From positions 1 through 64,000 of the forward strand of contig JAESUZ010005178.1 of assembly GCA_017311185.1 (NCBI GenBank): a stretch of 64,000 bases of DNA, written 5' to 3'. How positions within the stretch are numbered: position 1 is the first letter of the stretch; each line of letters begins with the position of its first letter. The position numbers and the translations under genes were made by a program. The stretch is from Proteles cristata cristata (Eukaryota > Chordata > Mammalia > Carnivora > Hyaenidae). The notes beneath the pieces are model-generated. The model was not told where the DNA came from. It saw nothing but the letters and a program-made list of their open reading frames with translations, and did not search any database. Positions 10,848 to 20,923 of this stretch are shown here, piece after piece.

Positions 10848-11341
10848 GACTCTTGTCATTGCATTTCCACTTGTCTATTTGGGAGAGCCCGAGAGCTACA
10901 GGCTGAATAGGGCTTGCTGCAATCCACAGCAGCTTACCTTGAGACTAAAGTACTGCCATGAGTGTTATTAGGAAAGAATGCAGAGGCGGCAGTAGCAAGT
11001 GGAACCTCTGAGCTGGAGAGGGCATTGCTCCTCAACTCCAGGCAGACAGGCCCTGCAAACTAAAATCAGACCTCCATGGAGTCTGTGCTGTAGAGAGGCT
11101 CAGAGGGAGAGGCTCTGTTTCTGCCACAGAAGTGCAGCCTCACCAGGGAACAGGAATCCTTAAACCAGAAACTCACTCTGGGCTTCCTCAGATCCCCCAG
11201 AGAAAGGCCACGCCCCTGGAGACTGTTGTCATGGCAGCAGCTTCCAGGGGCTGACTGCCTTCCCCCTTGCTTGCATAGCTGCCTTGCTTGCCTTCTGTTA
11301 CCTTCGGCTCCTGCTACCTGAAAAGACCTGTACTGTCCACT
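10848..11341 (+). promoter_or_regulatory. Element 1, copy A: duplicated noncoding core
   Basis: 494 bp that align without a gap to 29074-29567, with six mismatches counted by eye (98.8% identity), while the flanks are far less alike. It contains a KLF/SP-like CCACGCCCCT at about 11208-11217 and an X-box-like palindrome, GTTGTCATGGCAGC, at 11225-11238 (RFX-type). No open frame spans it. A regulatory role is inferred only from the unusual conservation and the motifs. Confidence 0.5.
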
Positions 11342-11531
11342 CTGGCTGCACGTAAATGTTCCTGGAGCCCACTGCCCGGGAGCTGTTTTACAAGGTGGTT
11401 AAAGGTTCCCTCTCTTACATCATACTGCCAAGGTTTCAATCCTACCTCGGCTAGTATCACGTGTGTTTCCATCATAACAATTTGTAACCTCCAAGAACCT
11501 TAGTTATCTCACCTTTAAAATGGCATTTCTT

Positions 11532-11726
11532 GGGGCGCCTGGGTGGCTTAGTCGGTTAAGCGTCCGACTTTCGATTAGGTCATGATATCGCGGTTCGTGG
11601 GTTCGAGCCCCGCGTCGGGCTCTGTGCTGACTGCGAGCTCAGAGCCTGGAGCCTGTTTCCGTCTGTGACTCCCTCTCTCTCTGACCCTCCCCTGTTCACG
11701 CTCTCTCTCTCTCCTAGAAATAAATT
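11532..11726 (+). repeat. SINEC, first of a tandem pair
   Basis: Young-looking SINE (GGGGCGCCTGGGTGGCTTAG, ending TCCTAGAAATAAATTTAAA). It is preceded by target AAAATGGCATTTCTT at 11517-11531 and followed by the same target at 11727-11742. Confidence 0.95.
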
Positions 11727-11742
11727 TAAAAAAGGCATTTCT

Positions 11743-11907
11743 TGGGCGCCTGGTGGCTTAGTCGGTTGAGCGTCCGACTTTGGCTCAGGTCATGATCTCA
11801 CAGTTCGTGGGTTCGAGCCCCGCGTCAGGCTCTGTGCTGACCGCTCAGAGCCTGGAGCCTGCTTCAGATTCTGTGTCTCCCTCTCTCTCTGACCTCCCCT
11901 GCTCACG

Positions 11908-11941
<34 letters not shown>

Positions 11942-11970
11942 AATAAATAAAACATTAAAAAATATAAAAT
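11743..11970 (+). repeat. SINEC, second of a tandem pair
   Basis: Second SINE inserted at the duplicated target of the first. A third target copy (AAAATGGCGTTTCTT) lies at 11971-11985. It has a longer (TC)n run than its neighbour. Confidence 0.95.
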
Positions 11971-11985
11971 AAAATGGCGTTTCTT

Positions 11986-12734
11986 AGACTTAAACCCTCC
12001 CTAGCAATTGTGACCCAAGCAACATGTCCTCACAAGACCCTAAGTCAGCAGTACCAAATCAAATCCATGAGAAAGGTTATTTCATAGCCTCCACCCCAAC
12101 CACACACAATGAAGTAGCAGACCATATTCCCTTGTAGCAAATGGTGTCACCATGGCAGAATCACCTTCATCTTATTTCCTCTTGAAAGCCCTTTCTCCCA
12201 AGGGAACCCCAAATCAGTTACTGTCAGACAGACTTAGAGCCAACACAAAGACATTGTCTTAATTCTTCCATTCCCAGTTCTAATTCATCATATCTTCCTT
12301 GTCTGGCCCCCATGTTTACTAAGTTCTCATCAAGGGTTAATTTATAGTGGTTTGGGAGCTTTAAGGAACAGCTGTGCCTTCTATCAGCAGCCCTAGAAAG
12401 TAATCTCACCGTACAAAGTTAAATTGAGAGAGGAAAGGAGGGGAACTGGCCTGGTAGGGCACACTCTTGGCTGCCAAACCCAACAGGGGAAAGGAATTTT
12501 TTCATTTGGAGTTAGAGCTCTTTGCTGAGATCTCCTCTAGATCTTTCCTGAGCTTGCTGAATTTTTCATCCTATTTAGTACTAATGGCATACTTTAAATT
12601 AATATTTTGTAGCTAATGTACTGAATGACAGAACTTGGATTCAAATAATAAGGGAGTAAATCTAACAAGACAACATTTAATCCAGAAAAACAGAAGCTAC
12701 TATACTTGAGTTAAAATTAAAATTATTCACAATA
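11986..12734. repeat. Diverged repeated segment, no gene
   Basis: About 12330-12600 is similar (roughly 70% by eye) to 49430-49680 beside the MORF4L2 3' end, in the same orientation. Shared phrases include GCAGC..CTAGAAA..AATC, GGAATTxTTTCA and TTTCCTG.GCTTGCT. It may be an unassigned ancient repeat or an old local duplication. No coding sequence seen. Confidence 0.45.
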
Positions 12735-12804
12735 TATGCACCGCTGTTTTCTACAGTATTTACAATAGCCAAACTATGAAAGCAGCCCAAATGTCCATTG
12801 GTAG

Positions 12805-12817
12805 ATGAATGGATAAA

Positions 12818-12854
<37 letters not shown>

Positions 12855-12912
12855 ATCTTCTTTATCCATTCATATATTCATTCATACACACACACACACA
12901 CACACACACACA
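12805..12912. repeat. Inverted repeat with (TA)n and (CA)n
   Basis: A perfect 16-bp inverted repeat (ATGAATGGATAAAGAA at 12805-12820, complement at 12858-12873) flanks a pure (TA)n run at 12821-12851. A (CA)n run at 12885-12912 follows. The left arm is normal L1 sequence. The right arm is a reversed copy. Confidence 0.9.
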
Positions 12913-13050
12913 GTGGAATATTATTCAGCCATAAAAAAAGAATGAAATCTTGTCATTTGAAACGTGGATGGAGCTAGAGTATAAGGCTAAGTGAAATAAG
13001 CCAGCCAGAGTAAGACACATACCATATTATTTCATTCACATGTAGAATTT

Positions 13051-13254
13051 TTAATGTTTATTTATTTTTTAGAGCGAGAGAAACAGAGCATGAGCCAGGG
13101 AGGGGCAGAGAGAAAGGGACATAAAGAACTGGAAACAGGCTCCAGGCTTTCAGCTATCAGCACAGAGCCAAACACAGGGCTCGAACTCATGAACACAAGA
13201 TCATGACCTAAGCTGAAGTCGGACGCTTAACCAGCTGAGCCACCCAGGTGCTCC
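13051..13254 (-). repeat. SINEC in L1
   Basis: Reverse SINE flanked by ATTCACATGTAGAATTT (13034-13050) and a one-base variant at about 13254-13270. Confidence 0.93.
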
Positions 13255-13882
13255 ACTCATATGTAGAATTTAAGAAACAAATGAACAGAAGGAAAAAAGA
13301 AATAAACCAAAAATAACCACACTCTTAACTATAGAGAACAAATGATTACCAAAGAGGAAGTAGGGGGAAGGGGTATGAGTGAAATAGGTGAAAGATATTC
13401 TAAGGGTACACTTATATTCATGAGCACTAAGTAATATTTAGATGGAATTATTGAATCACTATATTAAACACCTGAAAGTAATTTAACACTGTATGTTAAC
13501 TGTACTGGAATTAAAATTTGAAAAGTTAAAGTGATTTATATAAGAGTATTAACAGTGATATGTTAAACAGATTTGGGAGTGTCAGGTGATGCAATTTAAA
13601 GTGGATTCAACTGTGTAATATGGCATCCACAAAATTTAACCTATGATCTTAGGATTCAACTACAGATGTATAGGGCCTATTCTTTAATGAAGGGTGTGAT
13701 AAGATCACTCCATTCTATACAAGACAGAAGATTCAGTATTTTTCATTTATGAAATTTAGGAGCATGTGGACGATGAGTGACTTTGAAAAAGTATACCACA
13801 TCAGAAAGAACCCAAATAACTGGGGAAGTTAAGCCTAAAAAAAAAATCTTGATGTGACTGTAATTGTTTAAGGATTAAATGA

Positions 13883-14103
13883 GGGGCGCCTGGGTGGCTT
13901 AGTCGGTTAAGCGTCCGACTTTTGATTGGGTCATGATCTCGCGGTTCGTGGGTTCGAGCCCCGCATCAGGCTCTGTGCTGACTGCCAGCTCAGAGCCTGG
14001 AGCCTGTTTCAGGGTCGTCTGTGACTCCCTCTCTCTCTGACCCTCCCCTGCTCACGCAGTCTCTCTCTCTCTCTGCTAGAAATAAATAAAAACATAAAAA
14101 AAA
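13883..14103 (+). repeat. SINEC with TSD
   Basis: Complete young-looking element. TSD AAGGATTAAATGA at 13870-13882 and 14104-14116. It splits a MIR-like segment. Confidence 0.95.
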
Positions 14104-14440
14104 AAGGATTAAATGAGATAACATATTGAAAATGCTTAGTACAATGCCGGGCAGAAGTGTTCAATTAATGTTAATTAAAAAACAATAATTAGTAGTAGTT
14201 ATTAGCATTTATATTATTATTATCATTTCTATTATTATAGTTAATGGTTACAGAGTTCTTTCTATGTGCTAGGCACCTTTCCAAGTCCTTTACATATACT
14301 GACTCATTTACTCATTTTATCAATCCTTTGAGATAGGTACTATAAATCTCCAATTTTGCAGATGAAGAAGTTGAGTCACAGAAAATTCAAGTAGATTTCC
14401 CAGTGTATCTCACAGCTGAGAAGGGGAAAGAACTAAAATA
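14104..14440 (+). repeat. MIR elements
   Basis: 14104-14170 has the MIR 3' phrase GGATTAAATGAGATAA...TGCTTAGTACAATGCC. 14230-14440 has the MIR core (TGTGCTAGGCACC, GATAGGTACTAT, TTTTGCAGATGAAGAA). Confidence 0.7.
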
Positions 14441-15119
14441 TTAACTCTAATACTTGTTTTGTACCACTCCAGAAAGCAGAATCAACACCAATGTATGTCA
14501 ACTACTGGGAGGCAGATTTCAGCTCAACAAAAGAAAAAAAGTACTCTGAATGATTAAAACTGTCTGAAATTTCAATGGGTGTCTTTTAAGGTAGTGAGTT
14601 CTCCATTACAAGATATAAGGGGGAAGAGGACAGAAATGATGAAATGAATAAAATGGGGGTCCTCTTGGAAAGAGGTAAAGCCAAACTTTGGTGCAAAAGA
14701 TAAAGAAGGTATAGTGAAACCTGGCTTTAAAAGTTACACATCACTAAAAAATGGAAAAGTAAAAGTTATAGAAAAGATATAAAAGTGAACTAATATCTGT
14801 CTTGCTGCTATCTCAACACAAAATAAATTACATGTTAGAAAAAAGGGGGAAAAAGTTCTTAAAATGGGAAATTTTCTGAATGAATTTGTTTGGAGGCTTA
14901 TTGGACCACCTGGGTTTGAAGGAAAAAAAAACCCAAAACAATCCCCAAATACTAACAAATCTGATATCCACCAACCCTAAAAGTATAATGATACAGACAA
15001 GAGAGTTATAGTCTACTCTCCAGAAGAAAGGGCACCTGCATAAGAAGTAGCATCCAAGCTGATGTGAGTAGGTAAGATGCAGGCATGGGAGGTTGAAGAT
15101 CATAACTCCATTAGATTCA
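14441..15119. other. No gene recognised
   Basis: Noncoding. The reverse frames at 14734-15139 are A/T-driven and match nothing known to me. Confidence 0.5.
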
Positions 15120-15309
15120 GAGGCACCTGGGTGACTCAATAGGTTAAAAGTCCCACTTCGGCTCAGGTCATGTCATGGTTTGTGAGTTCGAGCTCCGCTT
15201 AGGGCTCTGCACTAATGGTTTGTAATACTCCCTCTCACCCTGTCTCTCTCTCTCTCTATCTCCTCCCCTAACTCACACTCATGCACTCTCTCAAAATAAA
15301 TAAACTTAA
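15120..15309 (+). repeat. SINEC, first of a cluster
   Basis: Complete but diverged head (AGGCACCTGGGTGACTCAAT). Its target, CCATTAGATTCA at about 15109-15120, is seen again at 15773-15784, past the whole cluster. Confidence 0.88.
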
Positions 15310-15322
15310 GAAAAACACCACT

Positions 15323-15510
15323 AGGGCGCCTTGGTGGCTCAGTCATTTGAGTGTCCAACTTCTGCTTGGGTCATGATTTTGTGATTCATAGGTTTGGGCC
15401 CTGCATCAGGCTCTGTGCTGACAGCTCAGCCTGCTTCTTATTCTGTGTCTCCCTCTCTTCTCTAACCCTCCCTCCTCTACCTTCAAAAATAAATAAACAT
15501 AAAAAAAATT
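15323..15510 (+). repeat. SINEC, second of the cluster
   Basis: GGGCGCCTTGGTGGCTCAG head. Its AAAAACACCA-type target is seen at 15310-15322 and 15766-15778. Confidence 0.88.
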
Positions 15511-15724
15511 TTTTTTAATGTTTTATTTATTTCTAGGAGAGAGAGAGAGAGACAGCGTGAGCAGGGGAGGGTCAGAGAGAGAGGGAGTCACAGACTGAAA
15601 CAGGCTCCAGGCTCTGAGCTGGCAGTCAGCACAGAGCCCGACGCGGGGCTCGAACCCACGAACCGCGAGATCATGACCTAAGCAAAAGTCGGACACTTAA
15701 CCGACTAAGCCACCCAGGCGCCCC
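15511..15724 (-). repeat. SINEC inserted in a SINE tail
   Basis: Reverse SINE of the TTTCTAGGAGAGAG type. AAACATAAAAAAAATTTT is present on both sides. Confidence 0.93.
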
Positions 15725-15778
15725 AAACATAAAAAAAATTTTAATTAAAAATTTTTTTTTAATTTAAAAACACCATTA

Positions 15779-16093
15779 GATTCAAACATACATACTTGTA
15801 AAGACAATTGAGTGTGTTAATATGATTTTATTCCTGCTACTCAGTGTGTGATCGGCAGAATTGCTGCACAGTTGAATATGAATGTCTTCTGTGCTGAATC
15901 TTTTGGCACAGCAGTCCCAGGACCCAGATATTTGCTGATTTAATGAATTAATACACACTTTTATCAACCAGCAACACCAAGAGGTGGCTGGTTAAGGATT
16001 TAGAGTACCAGAAAAATCTCTTTCTTCTATTATGAATAATAATTACTGAAGAGAGTGTGTGTGTGTATACACATATATATAAAAGTATATATA
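15779..16093. other. No gene recognised; short GT/TA repeat
   Basis: Noncoding, ending in a GTGTGTGTGTATACACATATATATA tract at about 16056-16092. Confidence 0.5.
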
Positions 16094-16197
16094 GGGGTGT
16101 CTGGCTGGCTCACTTGGTGGAAAATGCAACTCTTGATCTCTGGGTCAAGAGTTTGAACCCCATGTGTGGCGTGGTATTTACCTACATTTAAAAATAA
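16094..16197 (+). repeat. Short SINEC (tRNA part only)
   Basis: GGGGTGTCTGGCTGGCTCAC head and tRNA-like body, without the CT region. Confidence 0.78.
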
Positions 16198-16779
16198 TTG
16201 TATACATATTTATAATAATGTCACACTCTCCTCCCCAAAAGCTCCCATTTCAGAAAATAAATTTTTAGATTATTTGCACTTAAACGGACAAATGTGTATT
16301 TTGATTTATGAAAATCAAAGTATTCATGTTTTTAGATTTACATACTTTACAAACAACTGTTTCCAGAGTTCTAGAACTGAATGATTACTAATTTAGACTA
16401 AAGTCTCTATTTGTGATACAGGTTTGGGGGCTCAAAAAATCGTTAGGTCATGGAAAAGTGAAAGCTTGTCTTCCATAAAAGTGGCAAATGGTGAAAACCA
16501 TGTTGATAGAGCCTAAATGGACATGATGGAGTCATGGATATGGATGTGAATTAAAACTGGGAAAGGAGACATATGGTATTGATTCATTAAGTAAAAATAG
16601 TCAAACTTTAGTGCAGGATCTGGGGTACAGGTGAAATAATGGGCCTTGGTGGTTGACAACAGAATAAGAGGTGGTATCTGGGTAAGCAGCAGAGAGGAAG
16701 CGGCAATAACTCCCAAGACTGGATGCTGACCATCTCTGGTAACCAGGAAAAGGCAAATATAAACAAAGAGGTGAGTGAC
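16198..16779. other. No gene recognised
   Basis: Noncoding flank of the TCEAL1 promoter. Confidence 0.5.
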
Positions 16780-17823
16780 GATGCCTGTTGTGTTCGGGGT
16801 TAGGAAATACTGGCAGAGCTGCAGCATGGCCGCCGGTCAAAGTGGTAACTAGGGATCTGAGCTCGCCGGTGACGCGCGGCCCTCACGTGACCAGGAGCCT
16901 ATGTCTGCCCAAGTCCCTCTCGTCCAGGTCCTTTTTGCCTGTCCAGACACCGTCTGCCTACTGCTCTTTGGTCGAGGGGAAAAGCAGGAGGAAGTAAGTC
17001 CCCTTGGTCCTTTTAAATCGATTTGAGTGTCAGTGCTGTCCAATAACCCCTGGGATCGGGATGGCAGAGTACCAGGCCTTTCCCTATACCCAGCCCTGCC
17101 CCCCGCGCCCACATTTCGGTGTAGAAAATGGTGGTCTTGGGGTGAGGTTGGGAGGTGAGTGGGGGCCCCTGGAAGGGAGGCACAGACACTCAGAAATATT
17201 TTCTAAATAATCCTTCGCTTCCACTCGCCGCCTGAAATGATGAGCATTCCCAGATAGAGGGTGGCGGGGCATGGGGGAGGGGAGACAGAGGGGGCTGGCG
17301 CGGAGGCGGCGGCTAGTGCCCAGGAAAGGGACGTGTGTGTCAGTCAGTCCTTCCCTCCTCCCCACTCCCCGCCCCCTACCCTCTCTGGCGTCTGTCTGCA
17401 GGTCTGCAGGTCACAGCGGTGCGCCTCGAGGAGAGGAGGCCTAGAGCAAACCGCAAGGAGAGGTCCAGGTCAGGAGAGGGGTGGGCAGTGGCCCGGGATG
17501 GGGTGCGTGGGAGGACGCTGACTAGAACGGAGTCTAAGTCGCAGCACCACCGCCCCGCCCCTTTCACTGCGGGAGAGGCCTGTGGCAAGGCCTGCTGGGA
17601 AAATGGTGGGCTTTCGGGAAGGCGGGGGCGAGTCGGGCTGAGGGGGTGCCGCGCGGTTACCAGGGCCCGAGAGCCCCTCGACAAGCGTAGGTCAGGGGAC
17701 CTGGGCCCCCAATTCAGGAAAAGGCAGGTATGGGAGCCCGTGGCCGGGGTTTTGACCCAGCCACCAAGTGTGTTTACTCGACTCTGCCTTGTCTCCTATG
17801 AAAAACTAAAGACGATCCTCAAC
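16780..17823 (+). promoter_or_regulatory. TCEAL1: TCEAL1 CpG-rich promoter and 5' UTR region
   Basis: GC- and CpG-rich region directly upstream of the coding exon. Motifs: palindromic E-box TCACGTGA at 16883-16890 (USF/MiT-type), GC box CGCCCCGCCC at 17551-17560, and several more C-runs. Possible splice sites are a donor GTAAGT at 16994, a strong acceptor after CTGTCTGCAG at 17401, a donor at CAG/GTATGG (17727/17728) and an acceptor AG at 17810-17811. They fit the usual TCEAL layout of noncoding first exons and a single coding exon. Exact exon use cannot be settled from the sequence alone. The long frame open upstream of the ATG is discussed under findings. Confidence 0.6.
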
Positions 17824-18303
17824 ATGGAAAAATCCTGCAAAAAAAATGAAGAACAGCCACAGAGCGCGCCCCAGACAGCTGAGGAACGGCCTCCTGTGGA
17901 ACACTCTCCCGAAAAGCAGTCTCCGGAAGAACCATCTTCCGAGGAACAGTCGGAGGAGGAGGAGTTCTTTCCTGAGGAGCTCCTTCCCGAGCTCCTACCC
18001 GAGATGCTCGTGTCAGAGGAGCGCCCTCCTCCGGAGCGCCTTTCTAGAAGGGACCTTTTTGAAGAGCGCCCTCCCATGGAGCAGCCTCCTTGTGGAGTGG
18101 GAAAACATAAGCTGGAAGAAGGAAGCTTCAAAGAAAGGCTGGCTCGCTCTCGCCCGCAATTTAGAGGGGACATACACGGCCAAAATTTGAGCAATGAAGA
18201 GATGATAAAGGTGGCAGAGGAGATGGAAGAAATGAAAAGGGTACGAAACAAATTAATGGTCATGCATTGGAAGGCGAGACGAAACCGTCCTTATCCCATT
18301 TAA
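17824..18303 (+). CDS. TCEAL1: Transcription elongation factor A-like 1
   Basis: The 159-residue protein matches the human TCEAL1 sequence as I know it and has the same length. Residues 1-90 are acidic and Pro/Glu-rich, with repeated S-P/S-E-E motifs (28-48), an [15 protein letters not shown] segment (48-62) and repeated ERPP motifs. Residues 91-159 form the basic BEX/TCEAL domain: [29 protein letters not shown], a helical [20 protein letters not shown] segment and a C-terminal RPYPI. The family is nuclear. It resembles the SII (TFIIS) elongation factor only in part and lacks its zinc ribbon. Human TCEAL1 is known as a phosphoprotein that modulates promoters. The start at 17824 has a strong Kozak context (A at -3, G at +4). 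A frame open further upstream (from 17335) crosses the 5' UTR and probable splice sites and is not used as the start. The CDS lies in one exon. Confidence 0.95.
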   Translation: MEKSCKKNEEQPQSAPQTAEERPPVEHSPEKQSPEEPSSEEQSEEEEFFPEELLPELLPEMLVSEERPPPERLSRRDLFEERPPMEQPPCGVGKHKLEEGSFKERLARSRPQFRGDIHGQNLSNEEMIKVAEEMEEMKRVRNKLMVMHWKARRNRPYPI

Positions 18304-18840
18304 TGTGTTCTTTAATTCGATTTCACCTGATAGAAATATTGCCAGCTGAACTTTGTTTGAATTTTCTCATGCGTCTTTCCCCATCTCAATTTTAACTTTT
18401 TGCGTGGCTTTATTTTAGGTGTTTTGCTTGTAACTGGCATAAAATTGGGTTTTCTCCACCCACAAGTTGCAAGTCTCCCTCTCTCACCCATTTGCATGAA
18501 AAGGTGTACATTGTATATTGTGAAGTGAAAAAAACAATTTTCAAAAAGTATATGTAGCATCCCATTTTTGTAAAAATGTATATTTATATATTAATATGCA
18601 ACGGAAAAACAAAGTATATACTTAAATGTTTTAACAGTGGCTATCTGTAAGCCGTCTGTAGTGGTAAGATAACAGGTGTTTTGGTTTTTCATTTTTGCTT
18701 CATTTTTCAAGCAAAAGCTTGAAAAAACTTTGCCCATTTTTCAAGACAAACATATTTTGCTTTTGTTGAAATAAAACAATATGGGAAAAATTTTTAAAAA
18801 CTGTCAATCAACTTATAAAGACAATGTGGCACTTAATAAA
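18304..18840 (+). other. TCEAL1: TCEAL1 3' UTR with two polyadenylation signals
   Basis: A/T-rich 3' UTR after the stop. AATAAA motifs lie at 18770-18775 and 18835-18840, so transcripts probably end near 18790 or 18860. The part at about 18515-18740 looks like an old L1 3' tail (see findings). Confidence 0.7.
18515..18740 (+). mobile_element. Probable L1-type 3' tail within the TCEAL1 3' UTR
   Basis: Order of phrases: TGTGAAGTGAAAAAAACAA, AGTATATGTAGCATCCCATTTTTGTAAAAA, TATGCAACGGAAAAA, TTTTAACAGTGGCTATCTGTAAG. It follows the 3' portion of old L1 copies, as at 53420-54070 and 57700-58150. The match is from memory and diverged. Confidence 0.4.
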
Positions 18841-18880
18841 TATTTGTCAGAACGTTAAAGTAAATCCCATGTTTCTTTTA

Positions 18881-19111
18881 TTTTTTTTATTAAGTGTTTC
18901 TTTTTTTTTAATGTTTTATTTATTTCTAGGAGAGAGAGACAGCGTGAGAAGGGGAGGGTCAGAGAGAGGGAGTCACAGACTCTGAAACAGGCTCCAGGCT
19001 CTGAGCTGGCAGTCAGCACAGAGCCCGACGCGGGGCTCGAACCCACGAACCACGAGATCATGACCTAAGCGAAAGTCGGACGCTTAACCGACTAAGCCAC
19101 CCAGGCGCCCC
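18881..19111 (-). repeat. SINEC with TSD
   Basis: Young-looking reverse SINE. The 16-bp target TCCCATGTTTCTTTTA lies at 18865-18880 and 19112-19127. It inserted about 30 bp past the second TCEAL1 polyadenylation signal. Confidence 0.95.
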
Positions 19112-19187
19112 TCCCATGTTTCTTTTAAATGTCTTAGGCAGAAAAGTAAGCGTGGTACTTCTACTTAAGGGTCATTCTTTTCCTGTT

Positions 19188-19401
19188 AATTTTTTTAATT
19201 TTTTAAGATTTATTTATTTTTGACAGAAAGAGAAAGAGTATGAGTGGAAGATGGTCAGAGAGAAAGGGAGACACAGAATCAGAGCAGGCTCCAGGCTCCA
19301 AGCTGTTAGCTCAGAGCCTGACACGGGCTCGAACTCATGAGTGGTGAGATCATGACCTGAGCTGAAGTCAGATGCCTAACCTACTGAGCCACACAGGTGC
19401 C
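19188..19401 (-). repeat. SINEC with TSD
   Basis: Older reverse SINE. TCATTCTTTTCC occurs at 19172-19183 and 19402-19413. Confidence 0.92.
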
Positions 19402-19413
19402 TCATTCTTTTCC

Positions 19414-19904
19414 AATTAAATAGGAATAATATTGGATTTAATAGGCTGCCGTGGAGCCAAATGAAGTAAAGATTCTGGAGCTCTCTGGTTTTCCACCTAC
19501 TCATGAAGAACCCCCAACCCCTATAAAATACCCTTCAAATACAGCAGATAGAACCCAAAGGTTTCACTTACACTCACAAATAATTCCTGTGAGATTCCAG
19601 GTGAGTGCCACATTGTATTTCTGTCTTGTTATTCCTTTCCCTTGGACACTGCCACATCTACTGGGCATACCAGCCCCTTTTCCTGGGTCTTGCTCCTTCA
19701 TGACCCCCACCACAACCAAAGTACCTGGGTTCTCCAGTTGCAAAGTTTAACTGATTTCTCTGAAGTCCCTTCTGAGCCAAAGCTGAACTCAGTCTCCTAC
19801 AGATAAATGGAGAATGCCCCTCCTTCAGCTTTAATATTATACTTATACAGGTGCATGTCATCCCAGTGCTGCTTAAACATCAATGTTTTAAAGAATTCTT
19901 AGCA
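19414..19904. other. No confirmed gene; one exon-like stretch
   Basis: Mostly unremarkable. A good splice donor (CCAG/GTGAGT) lies at about 19598-19605, after an open frame starting at 19451. No known protein fits. Confidence 0.4.
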
Positions 19905-20072
19905 GGTGCCTGGGTGGCTCAGTCAGTTAGGTGTCTGATTTAGTTTCGGCTAGGTCATGATCTCACGGTTCGTGAGTTCAAGCCCCACATCTGACTCTAT
20001 GCTGTTAGTGCAGAGTCTGTTTGGGATTCTCTCTCTGCCTCTCTCATTCTCTCTCTCTCTCTCTCAAAAAAG
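19905..20072 (+). repeat. SINEC with TSD
   Basis: Complete SINE with a short CT part. AATTCTTAGCA precedes it and follows it at 20075-20085. Confidence 0.93.
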
Positions 20073-20085
20073 AAAATTCTTAGCA

Positions 20086-20923
20086 AAATGGCCCCCGTTT
20101 TTCCTGAAAGTCTCTCATTTCTCCACTGGATTCAAACATGAGTTCACTGAGACCTGGGCTAGGAGACAAATTTGTGAGCGGGACACAATGCTGTGTATTC
20201 AGAATTGGAATCTCTCCCAAATAATCTCCATAAATGTTAGGTATCTAACGTTTGCCTTAGGGTGTTTGCTGGGGTGGTTTCTGGAAGGCTTGCCTAAACC
20301 AATTCAGCTGATTTTCTCAGTTTGTATAAATTAAAGAGGAAAGTAAGACTTAGGCTTCAGTTAGGACATTTCCCCTCCAGCCCACCTCACATCACCAAGA
20401 AACATTCAAAAGTACTTTGTAAGTATTTAAAATACTATATATGTATATGCATATGCACATATATGCATGTGTGTGTCAGATATTGATTTCTCAAACTACC
20501 CTCATAACACCTAAGATTTTATTTTATTGATTCTGTCGATTCTAGAAACATGGATAGTGGTTAATTTTTTAAAATTCTGACCCAGTCATGAACCCTGAGT
20601 TTGTGTGATTGACAATGTAGCTTCAGTGTGTTCACTTCTCTAGAAAGTATGAATTGCAGTTCCAAAAGAATCACTGTGGGGAGGAATTCCTTACCCAGAT
20701 TCAACATTAAAATTATTTACATATTTTAAAAATCAGCATTTCTCTTATAAAAAATGCAAAGACTGGGTTCTACCCCAGACCTACTCCATTTCCTTTTTTG
20801 TCAATTACCACACAAGTTAGAGAACCACTGCTATATGCAGTATACTCCTGGTTTTAGTAAGAATAAATTATGGCATAAATAGAAGAAAATGCACCTAATT
20901 GCATCAGAATTTAAAAGGGTGAT
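20086..20923. other. No gene recognised
   Basis: Noncoding, with an ATATGTATATGCATATGCAC tract at about 20431-20478. Confidence 0.5.

Larger units (their letters stand above)
12735..13520 (+). mobile_element. L1 3' end
   Basis: The end of ORF2 is recognisable (phrases equal to 'tvfYsiAKlWKqpKCPlvDEWIKn' and 'KWMELEY.AK.NKPARVRH' in broken frames), followed by a 3' UTR. Interrupted by TA and CA microsatellites with a local inversion (12805-12912) and by a reverse SINE (13051-13254). Confidence 0.8.

Noticed and set aside
17846..18190. 114-codon + frame overlapping TCEAL1
   Set aside because: Shifted frame of the same exon. The TCEAL1 frame matches a known protein over its full length.
17376..18263. 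Reverse-strand frames of 102 and 155 codons opposite TCEAL1
   Set aside because: Antisense shadow of the Glu/Pro-rich TCEAL1 exon and its GC-rich 5' region. Ser/Gly-rich by codon mirror, with no known protein.
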